From Asinibacterium sp. OR53 (GTDB lineage: Bacteria > Bacteroidota > Bacteroidia > Chitinophagales > Chitinophagaceae), in NCBI RefSeq assembly GCF_000515315.1, contig NZ_KI911562.1:1136505-1200504 (forward strand): 64,000 nucleotides of DNA. Reading direction: 5' to 3'. Numbering within the stretch: the first letter of the stretch is position 1; each line of letters starts with the position of its first letter. The translations under genes and the position numbers were made by a program. Below, piece by piece: positions 35,113-44,032 of the stretch. The notes under the pieces were generated by a model, which saw only the letters and a list, made by a program, of their open reading frames with translations, did not search any database and was not told the DNA's origin.

Positions 35113-37734
35113 ATGAAAAAGTACCTGTACACATCTTTATTAGCGCTCTGCATGGCGTTTATGGCCGGCGCCCAAACGAAAGGCCCTATGAATGCCAATA
35201 TCGGGCATGTATATGGTAAAGTGGTAGACAGTACCGGCAAAGGCATCAGCGATGTGTCGGTTGTGATTACCAGGAATGCTTATGACAGCGTTTCCAAAAA
35301 GAAGAAAGACGTGCCTGTAAAGGCTTTCATCACGAAGTCCAATGGTGAGTTCAGTTTCGAGGAGCTGTCAATTTTTATGCCCCTGCAATTGAAAGTTGCC
35401 GCCACCGGTTATAAGCCTTATAAGCAAATGCTCAGTTTTCAGATGAAAATGCCGGCAGGCGGAGGCGCAGCGGGCCAGGGCCAATCGGGCGGCAACGCCA
35501 TGGCGGGATTGAGCGCAGCGCTCAATGCATTCGACAAAGACCTGGGCAATATCAAACTTGCCACAGATGTAACACAATTGCAGACCGTAACGGTTACCAC
35601 TACTGCCAAGCCTTTGCTGAGAATGGATATTGATAAAAAGGTATTCAACGTAGAGAAGAACCTGGTGAGCAGCGGCGGAACGGCTGTGGATGTAATGCGC
35701 AACGTACCTTCCTTACAGGTAGACATCGACGGAAATGTAAAGCTGCGCAATGCCGCTCCGCAGATCTATGTAGATGGCCGACCCACTACACTTTCGCTCG
35801 ACCAGATTCCGGCCGATGCCATTGAAAGTGTGGAAGTGATCACCAACCCTTCTGCCAAATACGATGCATCAGGCGGTACTGCAGGCATCCTCAACATCGT
35901 GCTCAAGAAAAATAAAAGAACGGGTTATAATGGAAACCTGATGGCAGGGGTGGACAGTCGCGGTGGTTTTAACGGAGGCGGTAACCTCAGCCTTCGCCAA
36001 AACAAATTCAACATCTCGCTGGCTACCATGACCAACCAGATGCGCAATCATACCAGCGGTACTACCAATCGTCTCAACTACGGCGATACGCTCACACACG
36101 TATTGCAGCAGAACGATAACAGAACCAAAGGCGGTTTTCTTTTTGGCAGATTAGGTGTGGATTATTTTGTTACCAACCGTACTACCATTTCACTGGCAGG
36201 CATCAAAGTACATGGTAAGTTCAAACCAGGAGAAACCATCGACATTCAAACAGATACTTTATTGACCGGTGGCAAACTGAGTGGATTGAGCCGGCGCACC
36301 ACCACGGGCGACCGTGAGTTCAATGCCAGCGGTTTGCAGTTCGGCATCAAACATAATTTTCCGAAAGCTGGTGAAGAACTTACTGCCGACATGAACTATT
36401 TCTCAGGTAAGAACGAAGGTAATTCCTTGTATACTACACAGTATTACCAGGGCAATAACGTAGCGGGCACACAATTGCAGCAGGTAGTGAGTGATGGAAA
36501 CAACCGGTTCATGACCATACAGACCGATTATGTGAAGCCCTTCAATGATAAAACAAAATTGGAGACCGGGTTGCGCGCGCAATTGAATCACCTGGTCAAT
36601 AACAACGAAACCTTTTTGCAAAGACCGGGTTCGCCTGATATGGTTAAGTTGGGTTCTGCCACCAACAATTACCAGAACGACAACAATGTATATGCAGCGT
36701 ATGTTTCGGTAACCAGCAAGATCAAGAATTTCGGTTACCAGGTGGGTTTGCGTGCAGAGCGCTCCGATTATACCGGTGAGCTTACCAATACAGGCGAGCA
36801 GTTCAGCAACAAGTATCCCATCAGCCTGTTCCCTTCATTGTTCCTGAGCCAGAAACTGAAGAAGCAGCAAGAGTTGCAGTTGAGCATTACCAGGCGCATC
36901 AACCGGCCGAATTTTTTCCAGCTCATACCTTATGTAGATTATACAGACAGCCTGAACATTACCAGGGGTAACCCGGCGCTTGCACCGGAGTTCACCTACT
37001 CGGGTGAAATGTCTTACGGCAAAACTTTCAAGGGCAACAACAGTCTCCTGTTTTCGGTATATTACAAATACACCGATCACCTGATTACGCGTTATCTTGA
37101 TAAATCTACGAACCCGCTTACCGGTAAGCAAGACCTGATCAATACATTCATCAATGCGAACTCGGCTTATTCTGCGGGAGCGGAACTTACTTCCGTGAAC
37201 AGCGTAACCAAATTCTGGGACCTTACCACCAATGTGAACCTGTACAATTCAAAGATCAACACCACTAATATAGGTAGCAGCCAGGATGCTTTGTGGAGCT
37301 GGTTTGGTAAACTGAACAGTACATTCAAACTGCCTTCAAATGTGAGCATACAGCTTACGGCCGATTACCAATCCAAAACCAACCTGCCGGTGAACAATGG
37401 TCCTGGTGGTTTTGGTCCGCCCATGCAACAGGCACAATCGGCTTCACAAGGATATGTAAGACCTTTCTGGGGCATGGATCTTGCGGTGAAGAAGAGTTTT
37501 CTCAAGAACAATGCAGCTACGGTTACTTTGTCTGTGAATGATATTTTCCGCACGCGTAAATCAGACCAACATTCAGAGAGCGCTTATTTCTCACAGGATT
37601 ATTATCGATTGAACAACCCGCAGATGGTGAGATTGAATTTCACTTACCGTTTTGGCAAGATGGATCTGTCGCTCTTCAAACGCCAGAATACCAAGAACCA
37701 GGGCGGGGGCATGGAAGGAGTGAACATGCAATAA
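35113..37734 (+). CDS. TonB-dependent-receptor-like outer-membrane barrel
   Basis: 873 residues from the ATG at 35113 (MKKYLYTSLLALCMAF). Signal peptide to about AGAQ. A carboxypeptidase-regulatory-like domain (about 32-105) and a Gly/Ala-rich linker are followed by a plug-like domain (VFNVEKNLVSSGGTAVDVMRNVPS, IYVDGRPTTLS, VEVITNPSAKYDASGGTAGILNI) and an OMP_b-brl_3-type barrel to the C-terminus. Members of this family are common in Bacteroidota; the transported substrate is not known. No adjacent SusD. Confidence 0.9.
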   Translation: MKKYLYTSLLALCMAFMAGAQTKGPMNANIGHVYGKVVDSTGKGISDVSVVITRNAYDSVSKKKKDVPVKAFITKSNGEFSFEELSIFMPLQLKVAATGYKPYKQMLSFQMKMPAGGGAAGQGQSGGNAMAGLSAALNAFDKDLGNIKLATDVTQLQTVTVTTTAKPLLRMDIDKKVFNVEKNLVSSGGTAVDVMRNVPSLQVDIDGNVKLRNAAPQIYVDGRPTTLSLDQIPADAIESVEVITNPSAKYDASGGTAGILNIVLKKNKRTGYNGNLMAGVDSRGGFNGGGNLSLRQNKFNISLATMTNQMRNHTSGTTNRLNYGDTLTHVLQQNDNRTKGGFLFGRLGVDYFVTNRTTISLAGIKVHGKFKPGETIDIQTDTLLTGGKLSGLSRRTTTGDREFNASGLQFGIKHNFPKAGEELTADMNYFSGKNEGNSLYTTQYYQGNNVAGTQLQQVVSDGNNRFMTIQTDYVKPFNDKTKLETGLRAQLNHLVNNNETFLQRPGSPDMVKLGSATNNYQNDNNVYAAYVSVTSKIKNFGYQVGLRAERSDYTGELTNTGEQFSNKYPISLFPSLFLSQKLKKQQELQLSITRRINRPNFFQLIPYVDYTDSLNITRGNPALAPEFTYSGEMSYGKTFKGNNSLLFSVYYKYTDHLITRYLDKSTNPLTGKQDLINTFINANSAYSAGAELTSVNSVTKFWDLTTNVNLYNSKINTTNIGSSQDALWSWFGKLNSTFKLPSNVSIQLTADYQSKTNLPVNNGPGGFGPPMQQAQSASQGYVRPFWGMDLAVKKSFLKNNAATVTLSVNDIFRTRKSDQHSESAYFSQDYYRLNNPQMVRLNFTYRFGKMDLSLFKRQNTKNQGGGMEGVNMQ

Positions 37735-37822
37735 CTAAACGTATCTTTAGCAAATGCAGGGCTGGTTATGTAAATAACCGGTCCTGCATTAATTATTGTT
37801 GAACGTTTAAACAGCTATATCA

Positions 37823-38401
37823 TTGACAGAAGAGATCAACCAGCCGTTTCCCAGCGCATATCATAACATTGTTACGGCCACGCAATTATCGGGGTTTACC
37901 ATGGCATCCGATGTGTTAACCTGTTCTTTGTTGAGAACCCTTGCTGCTTCCAGGCCATCGGGTAAATTGCTGGAATTAGGAACAGGTACGGGCCTGTCCA
38001 CCTCATGGATACTCGACGGGATGGATGCGGCAGCTACATTGATTTCTATAGACAACGACCCTTCTTTTCTGAAGATCGCCAAAGAAAATCTTGAACCTGA
38101 TGATCGCCTGAACCTGGTTGAGGCCGATGGTGGTGAATGGATAGCAAGCAATAGACATCAGCGGTTTGATTTTATTTTTGCCGATACCTGGCATGGAAAA
38201 TACCTGCTCCTGGACGAAGTGTTGGCGATGCTGAACAAGGGTGGTCTCTATATTGTAGACGATATGCTGCCGCAAGCCAATTGGCCGGAGGGGCACCAGG
38301 ATAAAGCAACAAAACTGGTCGCATGCCTTGAAGCAAGAGAAGACCTGGTGCTGACAAAACAAGCCTGGGCAAGCGGGATCATTATTGCAGTGAAAAAATA
38401 A
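37823..38401 (+). CDS. O-methyltransferase-like SAM enzyme
   Basis: 192 residues. The frame has no ATG near its start; TTG at 37823 (TEEINQPFPSAYHNIV) follows an in-frame stop and suits the family N-terminus. Methyltransferase_24-type domain: LLELGTGTGLSTSWIL, LISIDNDPSFLKIA and FIFADTWHGKY. Probably an O-methyltransferase, substrate unknown. Confidence 0.82.
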   Translation: MTEEINQPFPSAYHNIVTATQLSGFTMASDVLTCSLLRTLAASRPSGKLLELGTGTGLSTSWILDGMDAAATLISIDNDPSFLKIAKENLEPDDRLNLVEADGGEWIASNRHQRFDFIFADTWHGKYLLLDEVLAMLNKGGLYIVDDMLPQANWPEGHQDKATKLVACLEAREDLVLTKQAWASGIIIAVKK

Positions 38402-38517
38402 AACAGCAAAACAGGTTTGATCTGTCAAGAATATTGAAGCTGGCTACACATAACCTGCTTCCATTAGATGATAAGGGTAATGCTGTTTTTTAAAATGCTT
38501 TTCTTTTAAGAATATAA

Positions 38518-38763
38518 TTATAAGGGCTTCTTCGGCAGGAAATCCTGGAGGCTGCATTTCAGTATTTTCGCAAGATCATTGAGATGTTTAATATTGTAAT
38601 GGGTAGGGTAATTAGGGCTTTCAATCTTACCAATAAAGCCAACAGATACGTCAAGAGCATAAGCCAGATCGGCCTGGGACATACCCACTTTGAGCCTTCT
38701 CTCCTTGACCTTTCTAATCACATAGAGGTCGATTTTTGTTTTTTCCACTTGCTTATCGGTCAT
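38518..38763 (-). CDS. XRE-family helix-turn-helix regulator
   Basis: 81 residues. A basic N-terminal helix is followed by the HTH_3 domain (about 18-75): GMSQADLAYALDVSVGFIGKIES. Divergent from the pseudogene at 38940; the 176-nt gap between them carries a palindrome at 38868. A similar arrangement of a small gene plus XRE recurs at 43641-44347. Confidence 0.87.
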   Translation of the reverse strand: MTDKQVEKTKIDLYVIRKVKERRLKVGMSQADLAYALDVSVGFIGKIESPNYPTHYNIKHLNDLAKILKCSLQDFLPKKPL

Positions 38764-38867
38764 ATATAAAAATGAGCAAAACTTTCATAATAAACAATCA
38801 CCTATAAGGAAGTCTGAATACTGAATATGAAATAAAGAGAAGATTTCTTTATTAAACCGAATTAATC

Positions 38868-38886
38868 AGGTAGTTCTACCTAATCA
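38868..38886. promoter_or_regulatory. Palindromic element upstream of the small-gene pseudogene
   Basis: AGGTAG-TT-CTACCT is a perfect palindrome (38868-38881). Its right part, TTCTACCTAATCA (38874-38886), is repeated exactly at 43576-43588 upstream of the intact paralogue. In both places it lies 18-19 bp before a TAnnTTTG-like box. A probable binding site for an XRE regulator. Confidence 0.55.
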
Positions 38887-38905
38887 GGCACTGGGTTGTA
38901 ATAGA

Positions 38906-38913
38906 TATTTTTG
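38906..38913 (+). promoter_or_regulatory. -7 box of the small-gene pseudogene
   Basis: TATTTTTG matches TAnnTTTG. The counterpart upstream of the intact copy is GATCTTTG at 43607-43614, with one mismatch. Confidence 0.4.
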
Positions 38914-38939
38914 TTCTAAATATCTCAAAACTTTAAACC

Positions 38940-39217
38940 ATGATACAAACAACTGTTACAACCCCTCGAACTAAATTGTACAATCTATCGAACGATGAAC
39001 TCATTAACCCACATTTGGTAATTGCCGATTTGTTTTCTTCCTACCCCCACGAAAAAATAAAAGAGTTAATGTGGGAATGGTAAAAAAGTACATTTTGCGA
39101 AAATTTCGCCAGTGAATTAGATGCTCAGGAAAAGCTATGATCGCTATATTGTATGAGAAAATCGGGAAGCTTATCGATGCTGTTCATATCATTTATAATA
39201 ATGAGAGGCGGAGCTGA
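38940..39217 (+). pseudogene. Decayed paralogue of the small protein at 43641
   Basis: The frame starts MIQTTVTTPRTKLYN and runs 47 codons to a TAA at 39081, exactly where the intact copy reads on from WEW into LVSTFCENF. After the stop the match continues (KSTFCENFASELDAQEK), then one base is lost before 39137. The +1 frame resumes with MIAILYEKIGKLIDAVHII to a TGA at 39215. So it carries one nonsense change and one frameshift. The product family is unknown. Confidence 0.8.
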
Positions 39218-39282
39218 AAGAAGCTGCAACACAGAAGGTTGTATCAGTTTTGGCGTGGAACTTCTGTAACAGTCATAATAAA

Positions 39283-40626
39283 TTATTCTGTGGCTTTTTG
39301 TTTCTTCGGCTCTGTTTTAAAAAAATAGAGTATCATTTCTTTCTTTAGCTGAAAGATAATACCCATTTCACCTACACGCCATTCTCTTCCTTTCCAGTTG
39401 CCGTTCTCCAGTTCTTTTCGGTCAAACTTATTATTTTTTAATTCATCTGTCCCAAAATATTCAACGAGTATATTTACCATGCGTTCTAGCTCAACAGTCA
39501 GAATCGGGGAACCGATTTTCGGAAAGTTCTGAATGAAATAGTTATAGGTATGTCCGCCCGCGGTAGCGATGGTAAGAGTATTGAAATAACCTAAATAAGT
39601 ACCAGGAAGCGCTTTTTGTATAAAAGCCTCATCCAAATCATACTTTTCATAGAAGGTAGGAAGTTTTGGAGCATGATTGAACTGTGCGAATAACTCTGCA
39701 ACAGAATTAAATTCCGGTTTCTTTTTAGCGAGATGCTCCCCAAACTGCTGGGGGGTCATAACCATTGTGGCAATGTCCCATATCTTATACATCAATTCTG
39801 TTTTAGCAATCATATCCGTATCCCGAGTAACAAGTATATGCGCATGTCCAGCATAATAAGCATGTTTACCATCATTGAGCAAACTCATGAACTTTTGCTT
39901 TTTCGGTTTTCCTTTGACAATTCCGAAAAAATCAAGCGAGTGCTGCATTTCAATGAACAGATTGTAGAGGTCCTTTTGTGTACTTCGTTCGTAAACCATT
40001 TTCTTGAAAGACTCCGCAAAAGCTTCAAAGTCGGTAATCTCTTTTCCATTATATCCATAAATGCCCATTTTTTCAAACAGTGCATATTCACCCATCGAAC
40101 GATGCAAGTATTGCAACAACTGTTTAAACCGGAGTTGTTCCACAGAAAGGGCTTCAGACATATTAAGCATAGCTTCCATAAAGTCTAACATGGTAAATGG
40201 TTCCAGGATGACGGCTCGCATGTCTTCTGGAAAGTCAGCGGGAAGCTGTGAAGTGTCAAGGAATTGATTCCAATTCAGAGGAATCGTGCGAAAGGCTTCC
40301 CGGATGGTCGTAGAAATGGCATCATCAGAAGTCATTATATCTGTGCCGACATTCCAATGGAAATCCCTGTAATATTGATTTGGTGTCCTGAAACGTACAT
40401 CCATACTTTCTTTATCATGTGTCCAGCAATTGTTAGCTACAATGGTTTCCATAAAAGCCATATCGGCTAGTTTATGATCTGTTTTATCTTGCACCAAATC
40501 TTGAATATGGGCTTCTGAGAAACAGTAGTAGTTATCTTCAGTATCAGCAAGGATCAAATCATAGAGGCCCTTGTTTTCTGGCTTTTCCAAGTATTGAAAA
40601 ACATTTGTGTCAAGATATATGCGCAT
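39283..40626 (-). CDS. Large PIN-like domain protein of unknown function
   Basis: 447 residues, no signal peptide. The N-terminus MRIYLDTNVFQYLEKP (D6, N8) and CFSEAHIQDL (E38), with a later HAHILVTRDTDMIAK near 270-285, outline an extended PIN-like nuclease active site. The remaining mostly helical sequence, about 150 residues between these motifs and 160 after, is not recognised. Lies 22 nt downstream of a secreted barrel-like protein gene. A defence or RNA-processing role is possible, but nothing in the sequence proves it. Confidence 0.65.
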   Translation of the reverse strand: MRIYLDTNVFQYLEKPENKGLYDLILADTEDNYYCFSEAHIQDLVQDKTDHKLADMAFMETIVANNCWTHDKESMDVRFRTPNQYYRDFHWNVGTDIMTSDDAISTTIREAFRTIPLNWNQFLDTSQLPADFPEDMRAVILEPFTMLDFMEAMLNMSEALSVEQLRFKQLLQYLHRSMGEYALFEKMGIYGYNGKEITDFEAFAESFKKMVYERSTQKDLYNLFIEMQHSLDFFGIVKGKPKKQKFMSLLNDGKHAYYAGHAHILVTRDTDMIAKTELMYKIWDIATMVMTPQQFGEHLAKKKPEFNSVAELFAQFNHAPKLPTFYEKYDLDEAFIQKALPGTYLGYFNTLTIATAGGHTYNYFIQNFPKIGSPILTVELERMVNILVEYFGTDELKNNKFDRKELENGNWKGREWRVGEMGIIFQLKKEMILYFFKTEPKKQKATE

Positions 40627-40648
40627 ACTTACAAAATACTAGAAGCCG

Positions 40649-41743
40649 TCACTTTTGTTCGGGATTAGCTAACGCTATACTGAAGCCCGGACGGTAGGAT
40701 AATTTGCCATTACCATCAACGACAATATTTATAGAGAAATCACCCCAAATACCATTAAGAATATTGAATTGACAACCAATACTACCTGTAAAATTATTCA
40801 TATTGTTTTTATACTCATATTGAGTCTGCAAAAAAGCTCTTACACTATTACTTCCATAAAAGATACGCTCTCCTAGTGATACGTTGGTATTCCACTGAAC
40901 ACTATCTATGATACCTAACTTGGCTCCAAACAATAATTGCCCTTTCTTCCCCAAGGGGAACCCAGCCGTACTCCAAAATCCCACCTGTGAGAGGTGAAGG
41001 TTCTTGACGAGGGAATCTGAAGAGGTCTGTAAAGCAGCCGCTCCTACTTCCCAAATACTAGCATTCCACAATTCTTGCTTTCGACGTGCCCGGTACGCAC
41101 TTAAAGCAGATGGATCCGTAGATCTGTCAGATAGAAATTGAAGCGAAATTTTTTTTATTCTATTCTGCAAAACCGTATCCGGATGTTCTTCATCTCCAAG
41201 CTTACGAAATACATCATTGGTATTGATATCGTTTTGTGCTGCATACAATGCTATTGCTTTGCTCTTTGCTTCTGCATCTTTTTGTAAGTATTGCCCAAAA
41301 AAAACATCCAGCTCCTTGTCTGTTCGAAGATCACTTCTATCTACGATGGTGAATCTAATGCCTTCCGCCACACCATAGCCACCATTACTTAAAGTACTAG
41401 TCCCTAACGAAAAACGAAATCGGTACCAGAATTTATTTTTATTATAATCGTATAGGCTAATATTTCTATTAAACAGTAAAGGTGAAATTTCAACAGCTAA
41501 GCTTTTAGGAATAGTACTACCTGAGGATAAAAAATAATTACCTACACTCAAAGCCACCGTCCTCACGGATGTTGGTTTGAGAATATTATCTGGATTACTT
41601 CCTAGTAATTTAAAAGCAGGTGATTCGGGAATCGCATAATCCAATGTGCCCCAACCGACTTTTATGACATGTGAACTGTCTATCTGTGCAGCGATGTGAT
41701 TACATAAAATAAGCAGGGCCAAAATGAGAGAGAATCTTTTCAC
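40649..41743 (-). CDS. Secreted, probably outer-membrane protein of unknown function
   Basis: 364 residues starting at GTG 41743 (MKRFSLILALLI). The signal peptide ends near HIAAQ. The body has alternating amphipathic strands (FWYRFRFSLGTSTL, GQLLFGAKLGII, FGDFSINIVV-like) that suggest a beta barrel, ending in a hydrophobic strand. The start overlaps the stop of the upstream gene as GTGA, giving translational coupling. No family recognised. Confidence 0.65.
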   Translation of the reverse strand: MKRFSLILALLILCNHIAAQIDSSHVIKVGWGTLDYAIPESPAFKLLGSNPDNILKPTSVRTVALSVGNYFLSSGSTIPKSLAVEISPLLFNRNISLYDYNKNKFWYRFRFSLGTSTLSNGGYGVAEGIRFTIVDRSDLRTDKELDVFFGQYLQKDAEAKSKAIALYAAQNDINTNDVFRKLGDEEHPDTVLQNRIKKISLQFLSDRSTDPSALSAYRARRKQELWNASIWEVGAAALQTSSDSLVKNLHLSQVGFWSTAGFPLGKKGQLLFGAKLGIIDSVQWNTNVSLGERIFYGSNSVRAFLQTQYEYKNNMNNFTGSIGCQFNILNGIWGDFSINIVVDGNGKLSYRPGFSIALANPEQK

Positions 41744-42114
41744 AGCGGGATATTTATATGAAATTGCGGGTACCTGGTTACCGTTTCGTCCTGGGTTTTT
41801 CCTTGCATACTAATAATGGGCGTTAGCTCACTACTATTCTGCACGACTGAAAAATTGATCTTATAGGTATTACCCTCACCATTAGGATCTGCTATATCGA
41901 TAATTCCGTTAATAAAGCATCCTCCATATTTACCTGCTTTTGATTTGAGAGGAATAATAGCTGTATCCTGATTCTGTCCCAAATTACCACTATAAGTTTC
42001 CAACTGCTTTCCTTTAGCATCATTTATGGAAATGGAGTATCCCACATTCTGCTGGGAATTTACTTTGGTTTTCACTGCTAGGTCTTGCGAAGGGTCCAAA
42101 TAAATATCAGGCAT
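41740..42114 (-). CDS. Small beta-rich protein of unknown function
   Basis: 124 residues, no signal peptide. Repeated short strands (DLAVKTKVNSQQ, VGYSISIND, YKINFSVVQN) suggest a beta sandwich. First gene of a three-gene operon with the secreted protein and the PIN-like protein. It starts 114 nt from the edge of the IS element, so its promoter region may have been changed by the insertion. Confidence 0.6.
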   Translation of the reverse strand: MPDIYLDPSQDLAVKTKVNSQQNVGYSISINDAKGKQLETYSGNLGQNQDTAIIPLKSKAGKYGGCFINGIIDIADPNGEGNTYKINFSVVQNSSELTPIISMQGKTQDETVTRYPQFHINIPL

Positions 42115-42257
42115 AGGACGTTTTTATTTATTCTGTTTTCAGTTAATTTATATATAAATGATTGCGCCTCAGAACCATGTTCTGATTACATCTATATTCA
42201 ATAAAAGTGGGTGGGGGTAAGGAACTAGTGTCGGCTCCCCTTTATTTTTACCCACGC

Positions 42258-43076
42258 TTAGTTAGAGTTTTCTAAGATAAGGTTTTTTCGTTCTTCCATC
42301 ATTTGCGCATACCTGATCGGTGAGAGATAACCTAACGATTTGTGTGGTCGTTCAGTGTTATAGTCGATCCTCCACTCTTCGGTCTGTTCTCTCACTTCTG
42401 ACAAACGATAAAACAGGTAAGCATTCAATACTTCTCTTCTGATGCTTCCATTCTTCCTTTCTATGTATGCATTTTGTGTGGGTTTCCCCGGTTGAATAAA
42501 TTGTATCGTAATCTGTCTTTGCTCATCATTGCACCACTCTTCCAGTTTGTGGCTGATAAACTCTGGGCCATTGTCGCAACGGATATTGGCAGGCTTGCCT
42601 CGCTGAACAATCAGTCTTTCCAGTACCCTGATCACCCTGAGTGCCGGAAGTGAGGTGTCAACCTCTATCGCCAGCGATTCACGGTTAAAATCATCCATCA
42701 CATTGAACAATCGGAACCTTCTGCCATCTACGAGCGTGTCGGTCATAAAATCAATGCTCCATACCTGGTTAGGTGCTGTTGGAACGTTTAAGGGTTGCTT
42801 TATCCGCTCTGGGAGCCGTTTCTTGCCTCTGCGACGGATATTCAGCTTCATATCTGTGTATACCCGATAGATCCGTTTATGATTCCATTCATGCCCTTTA
42901 TTCCAAAGACGATAGCAACACTGCCAAAATCCAATGGCAACATGTTTGGTTGTTAAAACCGTCAGTGCATCCTGAACTTCACTGTCATCCTTAGGTTTTG
43001 GTTGATACCGGTAGGTGTTGCGGGATATACCTGCCAGTTCGCACGCCTTACGGTTACTTAACTGCTCTTCTTCCAT
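42258..43076 (-). CDS. IS3-family transposase OrfB (rve integrase core)
   Basis: 272 residues from the ATG at 43076. HTH_21-like N-terminus (about 1-90) and an integrase core with catalytic D109 (WSIDFM), D168 (IRCDNGPEF) and E206 (NAYIERKNGS). It is probably expressed as an OrfAB fusion by -1 frameshifting, because its frame runs upstream to the slippery run near 43118. All catalytic residues are intact, so the element may be active. Confidence 0.92.
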   Translation of the reverse strand: MEEEQLSNRKACELAGISRNTYRYQPKPKDDSEVQDALTVLTTKHVAIGFWQCCYRLWNKGHEWNHKRIYRVYTDMKLNIRRRGKKRLPERIKQPLNVPTAPNQVWSIDFMTDTLVDGRRFRLFNVMDDFNRESLAIEVDTSLPALRVIRVLERLIVQRGKPANIRCDNGPEFISHKLEEWCNDEQRQITIQFIQPGKPTQNAYIERKNGSIRREVLNAYLFYRLSEVREQTEEWRIDYNTERPHKSLGYLSPIRYAQMMEERKNLILENSN

Positions 43077-43111
43077 CAGATGATGAACAGTTTCCCGTTT
43101 CGCTTCAGGCG

Positions 43112-43387
43112 TTAAAACTTTTTTGCGATCAGGTTCTTCATTGCCCGGTTCTCCAGGCTTAACTCCGCCACGATCTTCTTGTACTCACTGATCTCAGCTT
43201 CCATCTGCTTCATTTTTACAACATCACTCACTTCCATGCCTCCATACTTAGCCTTCCAATTGTAAAACGTTGCTTCGCTGATACCCATCTCTCGGGCAAT
43301 CTCTTTAACAGCAATTCCTGATTCCTGTTTCTTCATTGCAGATACAATCTGCGCTTCGGTAAATCTTCCTTTTTTCATGTGTTTCAA
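43112..43387 (-). CDS. IS3-family transposase OrfA (helix-turn-helix)
   Basis: 91 residues. HTH_Tnp_1 domain (KGRFTEAQIVSAMKKQESG, REMGISEATFYNWKAKYGG) and a leucine-zipper-like coiled coil (about 55-85). It ends in ENRAMKNLIAKKF. A run AAAAAAG on the coding strand (43124-43118) just before its stop is a classic -1 frameshift site leading into OrfB. Confidence 0.92.
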   Translation of the reverse strand: MKHMKKGRFTEAQIVSAMKKQESGIAVKEIAREMGISEATFYNWKAKYGGMEVSDVVKMKQMEAEISEYKKIVAELSLENRAMKNLIAKKF

Positions 43388-43575
43388 AGTTTAAAGTTAA
43401 CAAGCTTTTGGTCGTTAACTCTAACCTCACATGGGTAACATTCAGGGGAAGCTTACAAAGCGCCATAAGCTAGTAGTTTATGCAAGTGATAAATGATCGG
43501 AGAAAGGTTCACTATCTTGTGAAATTAAGGGAAATTTTGAAGCCTTACACAAAAGGTACTTTCAAAAATGCGTAT

Positions 43576-43588
43576 TTCTACCTAATCA
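43576..43588 (+). promoter_or_regulatory. Repeated TTCTACCTAATCA element upstream of the small gene
   Basis: Exact 13-bp copy of the element at 38874-38886, 53 bp before the ATG at 43641 (54 bp in the other copy). Only half of the palindrome seen in the other copy is kept. Confidence 0.5.
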
Positions 43589-43640
43589 TAGAGTGAAATG
43601 AAAAAGGATCTTTGCTATTCATCCTTAAACCTTATGTATT

Positions 43641-43919
43641 ATGGTAACTGCTATTGTGCCAAATATTCGAATTTCGACACACAAACTTTCAGAAGAAGAA
43701 TGTCAAAACCCTAATTTGGTAATTAAAGACCTATTTTATACATTCTCTTATGATGAAATAAAAGTGCTTATATGGGAATGGTTAGTAAGTACATTTTGCG
43801 AAAATTTCAGTACAGGATTTGATTCAGACGAGAAAGTGATGATTACGGTTTTGTATGAAAAAATCGAAAGACTCATAGATGCAGCTCATATTCTTTATAG
43901 TAATGAAAAGCAATTATGA
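43641..43919 (+). CDS. Small acidic protein, intact copy of the duplicated small gene
   Basis: 92 residues, cytosolic, mainly helical. Features include EECQNPNLVIKDLFYTFS, LIWEWLVSTFCENFS and VLYEKIERLIDAAHILY. I do not recognise a family. A decayed relative lies at 38940-39217. Here an XRE regulator gene follows convergently (44033-44347), while the decayed copy is divergent from one. A function linked to the XRE regulators is inferred. Confidence 0.72.
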   Translation: MVTAIVPNIRISTHKLSEEECQNPNLVIKDLFYTFSYDEIKVLIWEWLVSTFCENFSTGFDSDEKVMITVLYEKIERLIDAAHILYSNEKQL

Positions 43920-44032
43920 TGCTTTTCTTAACGAAAAGTCAAGGATGAAAATAGAGCAGTTATGATAAGATTTTATCTTCCTCTTGCTTAAGGGATATCA
44001 TTCTCAATATCTTAGAGTCAGGTAGCATTTTT

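Larger units (their letters stand above)
42229..43457 (-). mobile_element. IS3-family insertion sequence, about 1.23 kb
   Basis: Two overlapping-frame transposase genes (orfA 43112-43387, orfB 42258-43076) lie between imperfect terminal inverted repeats. Read inward, both ends start TGT and share, in the same order and with nearly the same spacing, CCCCT, TTACCCA and GTTAGAG. No matching target duplication was found: the flanks are TAG on the left and AAG on the right. Exact borders are therefore uncertain. Confidence 0.8.

Noticed and set aside
42226-43460. Target-site duplication of the IS element
   Set aside because: TAG on the left and AAG on the right of the inferred ends do not match, and shifting the ends by a few bases does not produce a match.
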